A stretch of 64,000 nucleotides of DNA, from assembly GCA_027625915.1 (NCBI GenBank), contig JANTQA010000026.1, positions 1,364,001-1,428,000 on the forward strand, in the 5' to 3' direction. Positions 34,558-47,214 of this stretch are shown here, piece by piece. Position numbers and translations under genes: made by a program. The notes beneath the pieces are model-generated. The model was not told the origin of the DNA and did no database searches. It saw nothing but the letters and a program-made list of their open reading frames with translations. How positions within the stretch are numbered: position 1 is the first letter of the stretch; every line of letters starts with the position of its first letter. This stretch comes from Anaeramoeba flamelloides (taxonomy: Eukaryota > Metamonada > Anaeramoebidae).

Positions 34558-37500
34558 TTAATTTTTTTCATTTCTTTTTTTAAATGATCTAAATTTTGAC
34601 ATGATTTTGGTGTTAGGTATTTTTTTTGCAGCTGATCTTACTGATCGCTTTTTGGGCAATAAATTTTCAGCCTCAATTATCATTGCTGTTATTATTTGAT
34701 GATATTTACCATCAATAATGTTTTCGCCCACGTCGCTTAATAAGCAATTTAATCCAGGTATATAATGTTTGGTGACGGAATTTTGTGATATCGGTGTACC
34801 CGAAAATGCTCTGTAAACTGAAAGTAATCTAAAAGAAATTACGATTCTTCTTTTTTTGGTAGCAAATTGATTTTCTTGGGCTATTTGCAACAACTTCGGC
34901 AAAACATATGTTTCTCTTAATTTAGGATTGATTAGGGGGATAATTTTTTCAAATTCAACGAGAAACTTTGAAGTGATTTCATGCCTTTCTTGATTTATTT
35001 TCTTCTTTAATTTTTTTTTTTCATTTTTGTCAAGATTTTTTTGAGATGATTTTTCTTCTTTGTGCTTTAGAGTCTCTTCATCGCTCGAGCCTGAATCTTG
35101 GGAATTTTTTTCAGTTAATTTTAATTCGCTTTCATCCTTTTTATCGACATTCTCTTTCTCATTTTTTAAATCATTTTGATTGTCGTTATTCTTACCCGAA
35201 GTAGTTGAAGTTGCGTAATCGTCCTTGAAATAAGTTTCTAATTTTTCAATGGTATTCTCCAAATAATCCTCATTTTTCACAAATTTCAAAACTGTTCCAA
35301 ATGCTTCAATTGTAAGTAAGGTGATATGAATATCTGGCCCCGAGGAAAGTACATTTAAGCCGGTAACAACTCTATTCATAATTTGCTCAATCTCTAGATA
35401 TGGTATCAACGAATTAAAGATTCTAACTATATTCTTCCTAACTTGGGCGGAAGAATGATAAATTAATTCCCAGCATATATCCAAAATTAATACCTTAGTA
35501 TTCGTTTTTTTTGGTATTTGGGTTAATTTGATTAAACAACTGCAAAGCGAATTGAAATTATTTGAGTTCAATCCGTTTTTTTCCAAGCTAATATTAAGAA
35601 TCATTCTAGTTAAATTTTTGGACATTTCCTTTTCGGTGGAACTTAGTGAAACACCAAGAATATATGGTCCAAATAATCGGTTTTTTACTTCTTCAATGCT
35701 AATTTCATCAACTTTGATATTTGTTAGATCTTGAAGATTTGTTACGGAATCGGAATTGAAAATTAATTCAATTTGCCTTTTCATTATGCTTTTTGTAAAC
35801 TGTTTACCAAAGACCTTGCATATGATGCTAATTAATTCTGTTAATCCTTGGTGGATACTTTCGTTTTCAATTTTTGTTTGAATAATAAATTCCAAAAGTT
35901 CTGGAATAATATTTTTAATAAAGATTTCAAATTCTTTCCAATTTTTATAAATATTTTCATTTTTGTTTTCATTTCCAAATTGTTCCTTTAGATGATTATT
36001 AAAAATTTTATTCAAATCTAAATATTTTTGTTCGTTTCCAAGTATTCTGGTAATTCTTTGTTTAATGTAATTAAGTTTTTGATTACTATTATCTTTGTCT
36101 TTTACCTTTTGTGTTTCTTTCTTCTTTTTCTTTTTCTTATCTTTTTGGTTTTTCTTTTCTTCTTCTTCACCTTCTTTTCTGTTTCCTTTGGCTCCATTCT
36201 GTTTATCTTTAATCTTTGTTTCCATTCCATTTGCTTTTTTTACTTTTGTCTGCTTTTCATTTTCTTGTTCTTTGCGATATTTGTTACCAAATGGTGAAAA
36301 AACAAGAATGGAACTATAAACAGATGGCACCAAAACTTGGCAAGCAAGAATTGTCCGTAATATTTTGGGTGGTGCTTCATCTTTTATAAGTGTTGATTCT
36401 AATTCTTTATTTTGTAATTCAACCTTGTTTTTGTTATTCTTTAAATCTTGAGTTTTTTGTGTAAAAATTGATTCCCTTTCAATATTTAAATTTAACAAGA
36501 ACTTTAAAATTTTAATCATTCTTCGATATAAGATTCTACAACTCATACCTTGTGAGAAACACCATTTCCCAAATCTTGGGAAAGTTACTCTATATGTAGT
36601 TGCCTGTACATCTTCATCTTTATCAAAAAGAAATGAAAATAATAATTCTAAAGTGGTTTCAAACTTTTCATTGTTGTTATAATACAATAACAGGTATCCC
36701 AATTGCTTTGACGATTCTCTCCTCACTTGTGGATTTGGGTCGTTTCCCAAACTTCGTAAAATGGATAGCATCAATGAACTACGTAACTCAGGATTTACAA
36801 ATTCTGCAAGTTCGCCGCATGACTGTGCCACTAATAGCCTTCTTTCTTCATATTTATGATTTATTTGGCTCCATAATTGTGGGAGAAGTTCGGTTTCCAC
36901 CCGTTGATATCCAATTGTTGATGCAAGCGCAGAAAAGCCATCAATAATTATTTGTCTTTGTCTTTCATTTGGTCTGGAAATCAAATTAAATAATAAATGA
37001 GTTAAATGATCTCTTTGTTTTGGATCGGGATTTTGTCTATTTATTTGAATTTTTTGGTTTGTATAAAAAAAATATATAATTTATTTATCATTATATTCAT
37101 AATTATTGCTTATTAATAAATAAACAAAACTTTTTCCAGATATTTCTTATCTAAATAAATATGTAACGAGAAATTTTTGATGATTATCAATTTTAAATAT
37201 TTTTTTTTTTTTTAAAAAAAATACTTTTGAAATGTTATTGAATTAGATTATATTCTAATTCATATTAAGGTAATTGATGACGAAAAGTGGTTATTAATAC
37301 CAAAAATAGAAAACTAATTTTTTTCATCACAGTTTGTATAAATTTGAGAAAATTTTTATCAGTTTTTCTTTAGTACTTCTTTTCATTAACTAGTGTCTTG
37401 GTGTTCGCATCTAATACCAAGTATCTTAAAATGATTTTTTTTTTTTTTTTTTTAGTTTTCATTTGGGAAATATAAAAAATAATAAAGAAAATTCCAACTT

Positions 37501-40500
37501 ATTTTTCTCAAATAAAAAGAGGTTTTGATGATCACCTGTATTATCATGATATTAGAAATAAATTCGCGAAAAATCGAAAAAATCCCGTGTATTCCAACTT
37601 TATCGTGAAAAATCATAAAATCACCTTAATATACAAAATCATAATAAAAAGAAAAATCGTGATAAAAAGAAAAATTATTTTTTTGAACTAGCTTAAAAAA
37701 ATTTCAAGACTTTTACAAAGCCTCGGTACGTTTACAACGCCCTTTCCACTTTAAAAATGTTAGAAAGGGTTTGAAAATGTTTTAAAGCGTCTGAAAGTGT
37801 TTGAAAGGTTTGAAAGACATAAAACTTTATAAAAGGCATCGATTTTTGTAACTAAAAGAAAAGTTTTCTTTTCATTTTTTTATTTTTTCAAAATTTAAAA
37901 ATTCCTTAAATGAATTTTATGATCAAACAAATAATCATCTGTTTCAAACAGTGTAATTTAATCTATAATTGATGTGATTTTTTAAAATGGGGGTATTTGC
38001 CTTTTTAAGTTAAATAATCAAACAGTAGAGATTGGTGTTTTCATTTTTGTTAGTTAATTTTCTTAACAAAAACCTCTAACCTCTAGTTGAGTTTTCTGTC
38101 CAATACAAAGATAATCAAAAAAGATGAATAAAAAGAAAAAAACAAGATTTATAAATAATCATTATAATTAGTGATAGTGTGAATAGGTTAATGAGAAAGC
38201 TTTTGAAAAAAAAATAACCATCCCCTTTAAACTTGTATAGATTAAAGAAAATAATTATAAAAACGAAGTTACATTCTTTAAAGAATATATGGGGGGTTGA
38301 TAGTTTTATAAGCATTTTTTATACAGTGTAATTTCTAATAAACTATTTTCTAGTCAACCTGATCCAGTTGTAAGGGACGTATTGCACTTGTTTCAAGGTT
38401 TTGAATGGATATTAGAAGGAAAAATTTTCTTTTAAAAATTTCAAAATTTAAATAATTTTTTCACATTTTTGATTTTTTTAGATTTTTCTTCCTTTTTTTT
38501 TTAGGAAGTAATTTCTATACAAATTTTTTTTTATTGACAAGATCTATAATTACAAAAGAAAAAAATGTTATTCTATTTTATTGAAACAGTGAAAATGATT
38601 GTAGAAAAAAAATATTGGTTTCTATTGGGATTATCTTTGATCTTCAATATAAGATCAATATGAACATTCATGTTTTTTCTCGATAGTTTCCGTAAAGAAT
38701 TTTAGGTTTTCAAATTTTTCAGAAAATCTATTAGATTGATTAGATTTACTTCCTATGACTGAATATTGACTATTTTTTTGATGTGTATTATTCTACCTAT
38801 TTCTAATTTATTCTTCAAAGATCAATTATATAAAATAATTGATATTTGGAAATTCTTTTTGTTAGCTTAAACAGAGTTTATGCACAACAATCAACTAATA
38901 AACTATTGATTTATCTTTGGTTATTACGTTTGTTGACGTCAAGGATCAATAGATTAATCAACAAAATCAAAACAAAATTCATAGATTTTTCCATATAAAA
39001 GTCTAGAATACGCGATAACATAATTCTTTTGTTTAAATGTCATTCGTTTTGTGAATAACCTAGCTTTTTTACGAAAAGATATTTCCTCACAGAAAATTCA
39101 ATTCTATCGAAAAAGTATTGTAAAATAAATCAATTTTGAATAAAAAAATAATCATTTTTTAGCATTCAGAGGTTTTTGTTAAACTTTTGAATTTTTTAGA
39201 ATTACCAAATTATTAGATTAATCAAATTTTCATTGGAGATAACTATTTATAATATAATAAATTTTTTGTTGATCAAAAAAACTGATCTTAAATACAAATT
39301 TATTTTTTTGTTAATTTAAAAATCAATCAAAGTAAAATCACCAATGATCAGATCAAAATAATTCTTGAATTTTATTTTGTTTTAATTGGCCAATTTATCT
39401 CTCCTTTTCATCAACTCAAATAACAACTTGTGACAAATTATCATTTCTTAATATATCGTTGTAACATTATATATTACAATAAAAAAAAAACCTTTCTATA
39501 TTATTAACTCTATTGGGTTCTATATTTGATTGTAACCAGTTACTTAAACAATACTCTAAAGTATCTGCAATACAAAAGAAGATATTTTGGTTTTTAAAGT
39601 TTTTCAAATAAAGAACCATACAATGAACAGATGATTAATAATTATAGTTTGAAAATCTTCTTATCTTTTTTTTTGTTCTTCTTCTTTTCTTAACTTGACA
39701 TTTTAGCGAAATATCAATACTAAAGTCTATGGATGTTTTTTTTTTTTTAATTGAACACTTTGATATAATGGAAATCTCTCTTTTTTTATTGTTTATTTAA
39801 AATTTGAAGAAGTGTACATTAGACTCTTCGTTTTACTTTAATTTCCTCAAAAGTAATTTAAGAGTAAAAATTTAGATTTCACGATTTTCCAAGGGAAAGA
39901 CATATCCAAATTTTCTTTATGGTTAAAAAGCAAAAACAAAAAATTGAAAAGAAAAAAAGGAAAAAAGAAGAAAAAAAATTAAAATTTAAAAATATTTTAT
40001 AAGAAACAAAAAAAAAAAATCAAAAAAAAATATCAAATATAGCAAGTGATGTCGATCTGAAAAATATAGCATCATTTTTTATATTTTTTCTAATATTTTT
40101 TCTTGAGAAAAATAACAATGATATCTTTAATTAAGAACACCCAAAATCATAGCCACGATAGTTTTGGTTAATTTAATAATTTGATAATTGATCATGAATG
40201 TTCATTTGGGTATAGTTGTTTAATATTTGTAATTTCTATTTTCTTTTTGATCTGATTTACTTTAAACCTGTAGTATTTTTTGTCTTTGCTTTTAGGTTTT
40301 TATTTTCAAGTTACTCGTACTTTTCTGTTTCAGTATCTTCAGTATTAGTAAGTAACTACTTGATCTTTTTTCTTTTTAACTCTTCTTCCCGATATAAAGA
40401 AAACTTATCGAGGGAAAAAATAGAAAATAATCTCAATTTCTCTTTATTGTTGAGAATTTAACTTGTTAAAGATAAAAAACCTTTTTTTAAAAAATTCTTC

Positions 40501-43500
40501 TATTCTTGATTTCAGTACATTTTTTTGAATTGATTTTAATTATTTGTTTTTGACTCAAAATTTGGAATTTTATTTATTTTTTAAAACAATAATTTTTCTT
40601 GTACTTTCTTTTATTTTTTTGTATTTTTACTGAAAGGTATAAATAAAGATACAATTAAGAATTTAAAAGCTTTTATTTTGGTTTTATTTCACAAGAAAAT
40701 AATTTTTTTTTAATTGATGATTTGAAACAATAAGATCTTGAAATTGAATTTGTATTTTTTCAACAAACCCTATTATTAAATGTGTTTTAAATGAGAAAAA
40801 CAGTAACTTTTTCACTAATAAATACTTTTCCAAAAAAAAAAAAAATCACTTCTTCAAAAAAACCTGACTTTTTCATGAAAAGGCACTTATTTGGCGAAAA
40901 AACTATTTATTTGTGAAAAAGTGTTTATTGCCGAAAAAATGAGTCTTTTGTGAACAAGTACCTGTTTTTACAAGTTTGTCCCATTTAGATGAAAAACTCG
41001 GGTAAAATTTTTAATTTGATCATTGGTTTCTTTTTTTATTATTTTTTAAAAGAATAACTTTTTTTTCAAGAAAATTTTTTTTGATCAAAAATAAAAATTT
41101 TCATTTTAAAAATATCGTTGAATTGGCATGAATTTTCATCAACTATTATATCGCGATTTAATTTTTTATCACAATATTTAAGCAATTATCGTGATTTTAA
41201 AGACATTTTTCGTGAATTTATGGAATATCACATTATTCAAGACTCCATAATAATTTTTTCAAGAAAAATTGGATCATCATGTTCGTAAAAATCAAAAACA
41301 CTCAAAAAAATATTGGTGAATTAACTTTTGTGATTTCTGTAAAAGGTAATATTCGCAAAATTGACATTGCTAAATCATCTTTATTTTATTATTAGAACAT
41401 CATTTGATACTTTTCGAAAATGTTTTGTTGAAAAACAAAAAGTTTTTTCGTGATTTCTGATGTTTCAAATTTGAAACTTTCATTTTTTTTCCTTTTCAAA
41501 CAAATCCCTTAAATATTTAATATGAACAATGAGTTACATTAAAAAATTAAGCTAAAAAAGAGTAGTAATATAAGAATCTCAAAAGGTTGAAAACTTTAAT
41601 GTAATTCATTTCTATGATTTCTGTGGTTTCTGTGTTTGTGAAAATATAAGAAAATAAACATTTAAATAACAATTAAAAAAAAAACATGATCATTGATAAT
41701 TTCATTCTGAGATCTTATTGTTGATTGTTTATAGGAAAACTTTGAATTGAAGAAATTCAAAATTCATGAAAATTTCAATTTATTTTTCGAATGAAAGTTT
41801 GATTAAAAATGAGAAACGAGATGATGGTTTTCTCGTGTAAATCTCTTAAGAGGGTTTTGTTAACAAAACCGTAATAAGATGATTGTTTAGTGTATAATTA
41901 AAGTTTAGTTGTATAGAATGTATTCTTTTGGAAATAAAATTAGATTTTCTAAAAGACAGATATGTCCTTAATAAAATTAAGCACTATTATTTTCTGATTA
42001 ATATTTTTTGAAATCTATCTTTATAACTTAATTCAATTAACCACGGGTATAAAATTTTTTAGAATAAAAATACTCTCAACTTTTGAATATCGAAAATATT
42101 TTTTGAAATTACTGTGCACTTTTTTATTTTTTTTTGAAAAATTGGTGTTGAGAAAATTTTGAAATCATGGAATAAGTTAGTATATTAAATTAGAATATTT
42201 TTCCAGAGAGTTTATCTTTTTAGTTTAACTTTTTTTTTTTAATTTTACCGTTTAAAAATAAAAAAAACATTTGAAGACCAAATTAGTCCCTTTTGTGAGA
42301 ATAAAATTCCCATAATTTAGAATTTGTTTTAGTAAATGAGTTAAAATAAGATATTGTATATAAAAATATACATAATTTCAACTTTGAATTCAATGATTTT
42401 GGCAAAAAATGTTTTCAAGAAAAAGTTAAATGGAAACTTTATTTATTTTTATTTTTTCATTTAGTTTTTTTGGGTTGTAGGGACATATTTGGACAAGAAA
42501 TTGGAAAAAATTTTCACTTCACTTTCCTGCTTCATTTTTCTTTTACTCAAAAAGTGAAGGTTTTCAAAGAAACTAATAGATTGTAATTTGTGATCTCTTA
42601 ATGTTTATTGTTTGTTTCTTTTTGGTTCTATATATTGATTCTATATATTTGATGAATTAAGAATCCTAAAATGAAAGTCGGTTTTCTATATTGAAAAAAG
42701 ATAATCTGACTGAAATTTTATCCAATTTAAATTTCAAATACCAGAAAGAATAAAAAGAAAAATAAATAAAGCTAATTAATTACCTAATTACGGTAAGGAA
42801 GATTGGAAGTAATTCTTTTCGAGTTTTCAAAAGTACATTTTGAATAATATGTGGTAAGGATTCTGAAACAACCTTGACTAGGCTTTGTTCAGAATCATCA
42901 TAAATAGCAACTCTGGCCATTCTTCCCCTGAGATTATTCTCATTTTTTGATTTTAAATGTCGATCTTTTTTCAATTTGGATGGTAGAACTATTGGATATT
43001 TTGATAAGTCCAATTTTTCATTCTGTTTTTTTTCATCTTTTGAATTTTCTTGTGTTGTACTATTTTTGTTTTCGTTTTCTGTTTGTACTTTGTTTTCGTT
43101 TTTTTCCTCCTTTTTTTTTTTTTTTTCTTGGTTTTCTTTTTCTTGATCTTGTCCTTTCTTTTTTTCGACCTTTTTCTCTTTTTTTGTTTCCTTCTTTTTT
43201 TTTTTTTCTTTTTTTTCTTTTTCTTCTTCTTGTTTTTCTTGTTTTAAATTTTCATTAAAGCTTTCCAACCTTTGAATTGTTTTTTGTCCTTCCTGAATAT
43301 GCTTTTCAAATTTGCTACACTTTTCCTCAAGTTTATTTGTTTCCTTTGTTTTTAGCTCTAATGATCCTAAAAGAGATTTTTTTTCCTTTTCTTGTTCTGC
43401 TAACTTTTTTTTTAAATTTTCGATCGTTTTTTGGTTTCTGGAGTTTTGTTGGATTGCTTTCTTGATTTGATCTGTAATTTTGCTGTTTGATTGGTATGCC

Positions 43501-43928
43501 CGAAAGATTTTTAATAAAGTAATATTTGAATTATTCTCCAAAATCCATTCAGTTGGTTCCTCTAAATCTTGTTCATCAACATCGTCAAGCATTGTTATAG
43601 TTGTTGCAGTGTAGTCTCTTTCTATTAAATATTCCTTGATAAGATAATTCAAATTTTCTGTTTCAAAAATTGAAATTTGCTCGTTTTGTGTTTGCTTGTT
43701 GGGATTGATATCCAGAGATTTTAATTCTTCAAGACATTTTTTATTTTGGTTTTCAATTTCATTTTGAAGTTGTTGGTAATCATTTGTTACATTTTGTAAA
43801 ATAGTCTTTGTTTGTTCAAGTTCGGTTTTTGTTTTTTTCAGTTCGTTTGACAAAGAATTGGTGTCTTGATTGCTTTTTTTCTGTTTTGTTGTTTCTTTTT
43901 CTTTCTTTTTTCTATTAAAGATCGACAT
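34558..43928 (-). CDS. RELCH: RELCH homologue (LisH, coiled coil and HEAT repeats)
   Basis: In animals RELCH binds Rab11 and helps pass cholesterol from recycling endosomes to the trans-Golgi. Two exons: 43928-42784 and 37036-34558, with a 5747-bp GT-AG intron. The join (…VIR|QNPDPKQRDHLTHLLF) reproduces the family's IRHPDPKERDxLxHxLF block exactly in frame. Total 1207 aa, near the human length (about 1216). Residues 25-75 are coiled coil, 92-120 a LisH motif (LNYLIKEYLIERDYTATT), 160-310 a long charged coiled coil. HEAT repeats fill most of the rest, including INHKYEERRLLVAQSCGELA and LRSSLMLSILRSLGNDPNP. A Lys-rich low-complexity insert sits near 630-700 and an acidic one near 1010-1060. 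The Rab11-binding role here is inferred from family membership. Confidence 0.95.
38339..38880. mobile_element. Family C element without the D insert, copy 3
   Basis: From TAAACTATTTTCTAGTCAAC to TTAGCTTAAACAGAGTTTA, 542 bp. It aligns with the outer parts of copies 1, 2 and 4 (TAATTGATATTTGGAAA, ATCTTTGATCTT) but lacks the 150-160 bp segment ending CAAATACCAGTAG. It appears to represent the state before family D insertion, or an independent lineage. Confidence 0.78.
38920..39485. mobile_element. Family F repeat, copy 2
   Basis: The right 240 bases are the reverse complement of window bases 1-245. The left end (GTTTGTTGACGTCAAGGATC ... AAAATCAAAACAAAATTC) is an imperfect inverse of the right part (GAATTTTATTTTGTTTT ... 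CTTTTCATCAACTCAAATAA), so the element is probably a long terminal-inverted-repeat DNA element. No transposase seen. Confidence 0.65.
42490..42744. repeat. Family D-like element near the RELCH 5' splice site
   Basis: Contains TTTTCACTTCACTTTCC, GATTGTAATTTGTGATCTCT and ends TTTCAAATACCAG, as in the copy at 48514-48758. The left boundary is approximate. Confidence 0.65.
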
Positions 43929-45021
43929 TAATTTTTAAGAAGTAAAGATCAATCAAAAAGAAATTTTAAGAAAAATGATTTTAATTTCAATTTATCAAAA
44001 TTGATGAGTTACTTCCTTTTAATTGTGTCTAAAGTTTTTTTCTAGATTAAACTCAAAGAAAATGCTATTCAATTTTGATTATTGAACCAATTGTCATATT
44101 ATTTTTATGTAGTGTAAGGAAACTGATAAATTCGAATAAAATTCTCAAAAATTTTTAATTCAATTTCCATTTTTATAAATCTTCGAACTGTTTCTTATCA
44201 AACAGTCCACTACAAAGAATATTTTGAAGAACAACTATTTTTACAGAGTTTCTTAACAGTTCACTTCATAAAATGCTTTATTCCAAGGTTGAACATAAAA
44301 ATTTCCAAACCTTTATTGTAATTTATCAGTATTGGTAAATATTATCAGTTTTTACAAAATTACAAATCTCCATCAAGAAGGTTGCGGAGTGGCTACATTT
44401 TTAGGAAGTTCGTTTTGCCACTTGACTAAAGAAACCATTTATATCATTGAATTGATATAAAAGAAAATATTATTTCATAAAAGTATCAAACTTGTTGTAT
44501 TCTATCATAAACTATCTTTCATAATAATTGGCCCATTAAAAATCAAATTTTAAATAAAAATATTTTTAATAATTGAAGTTATCTATTATAATATAAAAAT
44601 TTAGATTTTAATATTCAATACTATACTCAAGAGATATTTTTTTTTTTGTCTAAAAATAAAAGAAAGAAAAATAAAAAAAACTGTTAAAAAAAAGTTGGCC
44701 ATTTATTTTAAAAGAAGCATTATATGAAAAATAGACAATTTAAAAAAGTAAAAAAACCCATTTATCGATTCTCCTTCTATTTGAATAACTAAATCTAATC
44801 TCTTTTTCATATTTGAAACCAAATTTTTCATTAATTCATCTGTTAATTCTTTCAAATTTTTCATTTTCATTTTCCATTTTAACAAAACAAAGTTGGAAAA
44901 ATAAAAAAGAGAAAAAATGATTTATTTGCAAACTTTACATTGTGAGGGGAAAAACTTCAAAACGATACAAAAGCAATTCATTATTCAAATGTAAGGTGGG
45001 CCATTTATTATGAAATTTAGT
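43929..45021. other. Upstream region of RELCH
   Basis: About 1.1 kb. A minus-strand frame at 44703-44885 (LKELTDELMKNLVSNMKKRL) has helical, Lys-rich character but no recognised family; I leave it uncalled. The phrase GGCCATTTATT occurs at about 44696 and 45000. Confidence 0.35.
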
Positions 45022-45201
45022 TTATTTCTTTTTTTTCTTTGAAATTGTTTTCAAGGCTTTGACGTGTACAAAAGAGATGTCTAAAGTTAAAATAAGTTGC
45101 AATAGATCGTCATTGTATTTGTGTTCAATGATTCCAATTTCTCGAAAAAATCGATTATTAAACTTTAACTCTTCTAAAAGTGCCCAATATTTTTTTTTCA
45201 T
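45022..45201 (-). CDS. Small hypothetical protein, 59 aa
   Basis: An ATG-to-TAA frame on the minus strand opens MKKKYWALLEELKFNNRFFR and ends KALKTISKKKKK. Unlike most short frames here it has balanced use of Trp, Glu, Asp, Arg and His codons and an amphipathic helical pattern. I do not recognise a family. It could be a short gene, an exon of a longer one (no clear splice sites found) or a chance frame. Confidence 0.3.
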   Translation of the reverse strand: MKKKYWALLEELKFNNRFFREIGIIEHKYNDDLLQLILTLDISFVHVKALKTISKKKKK

Positions 45202-45950
45202 TATATAACAAATTATTTTTTATTTATTGACCTTTAGAAAATAAATAAAGTAAAAAATAAGTTGAATAATATATATTATAAAACTTTTGGTATCCAGTAA
45301 AAATTTAATCTAGTCAACTGATATCTTTTCATAAAAATTGAGAAATTAAAATACTTTGTACCCCATTGAGAAAAAACAACAAGTTTCATTTTGATCTTTG
45401 AATTGAAAATCAAGAAATTATTATTAGAAATCAATATCCCTTTTCTACAACCATTTTTACTTGTTCAATAACATTAGAGTAACAATTTTTTACCTTGTAA
45501 CTATAGATCTTGCAATTCTAAATAAAAATATTGTAGAATAATAAGGCCTCAAAAAAAACTTGAAAAAAAAAGAAAAATTTCAAAAAAAGGAAAAATGATT
45601 TATATTTTGAAATTTTATTAATATTTGTTTTTCTTCAAATAACTATTCAAACCCTTTAAATATATTGATTCATATATTAAAATTTTTTCCATTTGGCTAA
45701 AAAATAATTTAAATTAGTCCAAATATTTTTTTTAAAATTTTTTATCATACATTTAAGGGATTAGTATCTTGTATGAAGTCTACAATGAAAATATTTTGTT
45801 GTTGGCTAAAAATAATATGAGTGTGCCATAATTGTTATATCTCTAAAAATTAAATTATTCTAATAGCAAAAAAGTTGTACTTGATCAATTAAAACGTATT
45901 TTTGTATTAGTTAACATCTGAAACAAAATTAGAAAACAACCTGAATGTAG

Positions 45951-45987
<37 letters not shown>

Positions 45988-47214
45988 GGTTGTATTATCA
46001 ATGTTCAGAATCCAAAGTAAAAAATTCTCTTTTATATTTATTTTTTTTTTAAATTCTATAAACAATTATCTTCGTGGATAACATTTGTTAAAATCTTTGT
46101 TTGTTGATTTTTCTGATTCTTTATACAAGCTTATAGGAAAATATTAATTTTATTTCCTTAATCTTCAACTGTATAAAAAGCACAAAATCAGGTTATACAT
46201 TTTTTGATTCCTAGTACTTTTGGTACTATTCTGGTTATATTTAAAAGTGCAATTATTCAAATTTTTTTCGATTTTTCCATTTACAATTTTTTAAATAATG
46301 TGTGTTCACCACTTATAATCTCAGTTTCAAAATATTCTCAGTATTTTTTATTTTCTTGTTCCAATGCAACATCCATTTCACCAAATAGTATACCTAAATT
46401 CAAATCAATTTTTAATGTAAAACTCCTTGATATTTTTAGTAAAATTTAAATTATTAATACAATTAGTTGAATATTTTTCGTAATATTTCAATTTTTTTGA
46501 ATTTTTTGTTTTTTTAATTTTTAAATTATCTATGAAATTAACTCAATTTTTTGAGATAGATTTTGCGATTTGATCCTTCATTTTTAGATTTTTTTTTTAA
46601 ATAATAGAACTTCAAGAATTCAATATCATATTTGATTATCGTTTATTATCAGTTTATTAGATTGTTTAATGTTTGGTCTTCTATATAAACCGTAAAAACA
46701 CGCTATTTATTTGGAATACAGATTAAACTTTTCTGCATGATTTATTTTGACAACAGTACTTTATGTTATCTTTTACAATAATAAAATATTTTCTTTTTCA
46801 GATTTTATATTTATTTTGAAACTCTTCCAAAGTTCTGGAAATTCAATTACAATGAGAAAAAATTAAAAAAAATGCGAAAAAATATGAAAAATTTTCAAAA
46901 TTTTTGTTTTGAGAATTATTTAGATAATTTGACTCTATTTGATCGATCTCTTCTCAAACAAAAGTGGGCATTAAAGATTATTTTTCAATACTATTAATGA
47001 ATAGGTCGTCCTTAAATGTCAAACTGCATTAAGAGTAAAACATTTAACAAGAAAAGCTGTTTTTATTTTAAAATAGATTTCCTCACCCAAAAAGGAAATG
47101 TAAACTATCGTGGTGACAGATCCAGTAATAAGTCAAATAAGAAAGCTGAAAAAACGAAAATATCATTCACTAAATTGGAAATCATTTTTTATCTTCTGTT
47201 TCCAAGATTTTTAG
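45202..47214. other. Intergenic region upstream of the RasGEF gene
   Basis: About 2 kb without a recognisable gene. It contains a (TA)n microsatellite at 45953-45982. A plus-strand frame at 46204-46449 shows no conserved motif. Confidence 0.4.
45953..45982. repeat. (TA)n microsatellite
   Basis: About 15 uninterrupted TA units. Confidence 0.95.

Larger units (their letters stand above)
37037..42783 (-). other. Giant intron of RELCH (5747 bp)
   Basis: Donor AG|GTAATTAATT at 42783 and acceptor AATAG ending at 37037, phase 2. It contains a possible TATTAAGGT-ended element (about 37262-37630), a D-less family C element (38339-38880), a family F copy (about 38920-39485), and a family D-like element about 40 bp from the 5' splice site (42490-42744). 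The remainder is AT-rich with no second gene recognised. Confidence 0.92.

Noticed and set aside
37262-37630. Possible MITE with TATTAAGGT ends in the RELCH intron
   Set aside because: The inverted ends match over only about 18 imperfect bases and no second copy is in the window, so it is not called as a feature.
42947-43258. Phe-rich plus-strand frames that look like membrane proteins
   Set aside because: They are antisense to the Lys/Glu-rich coiled coil of RELCH exon 1, which reads as Phe/Leu on the other strand; the same applies at 36028-36319, 53195-53641 and 59105-59877.
44340-44430. Possible tRNA (paired GTGGC/GCCAC)
   Set aside because: No acceptor stem, no GTTCGA-type T loop and no plausible anticodon arm.
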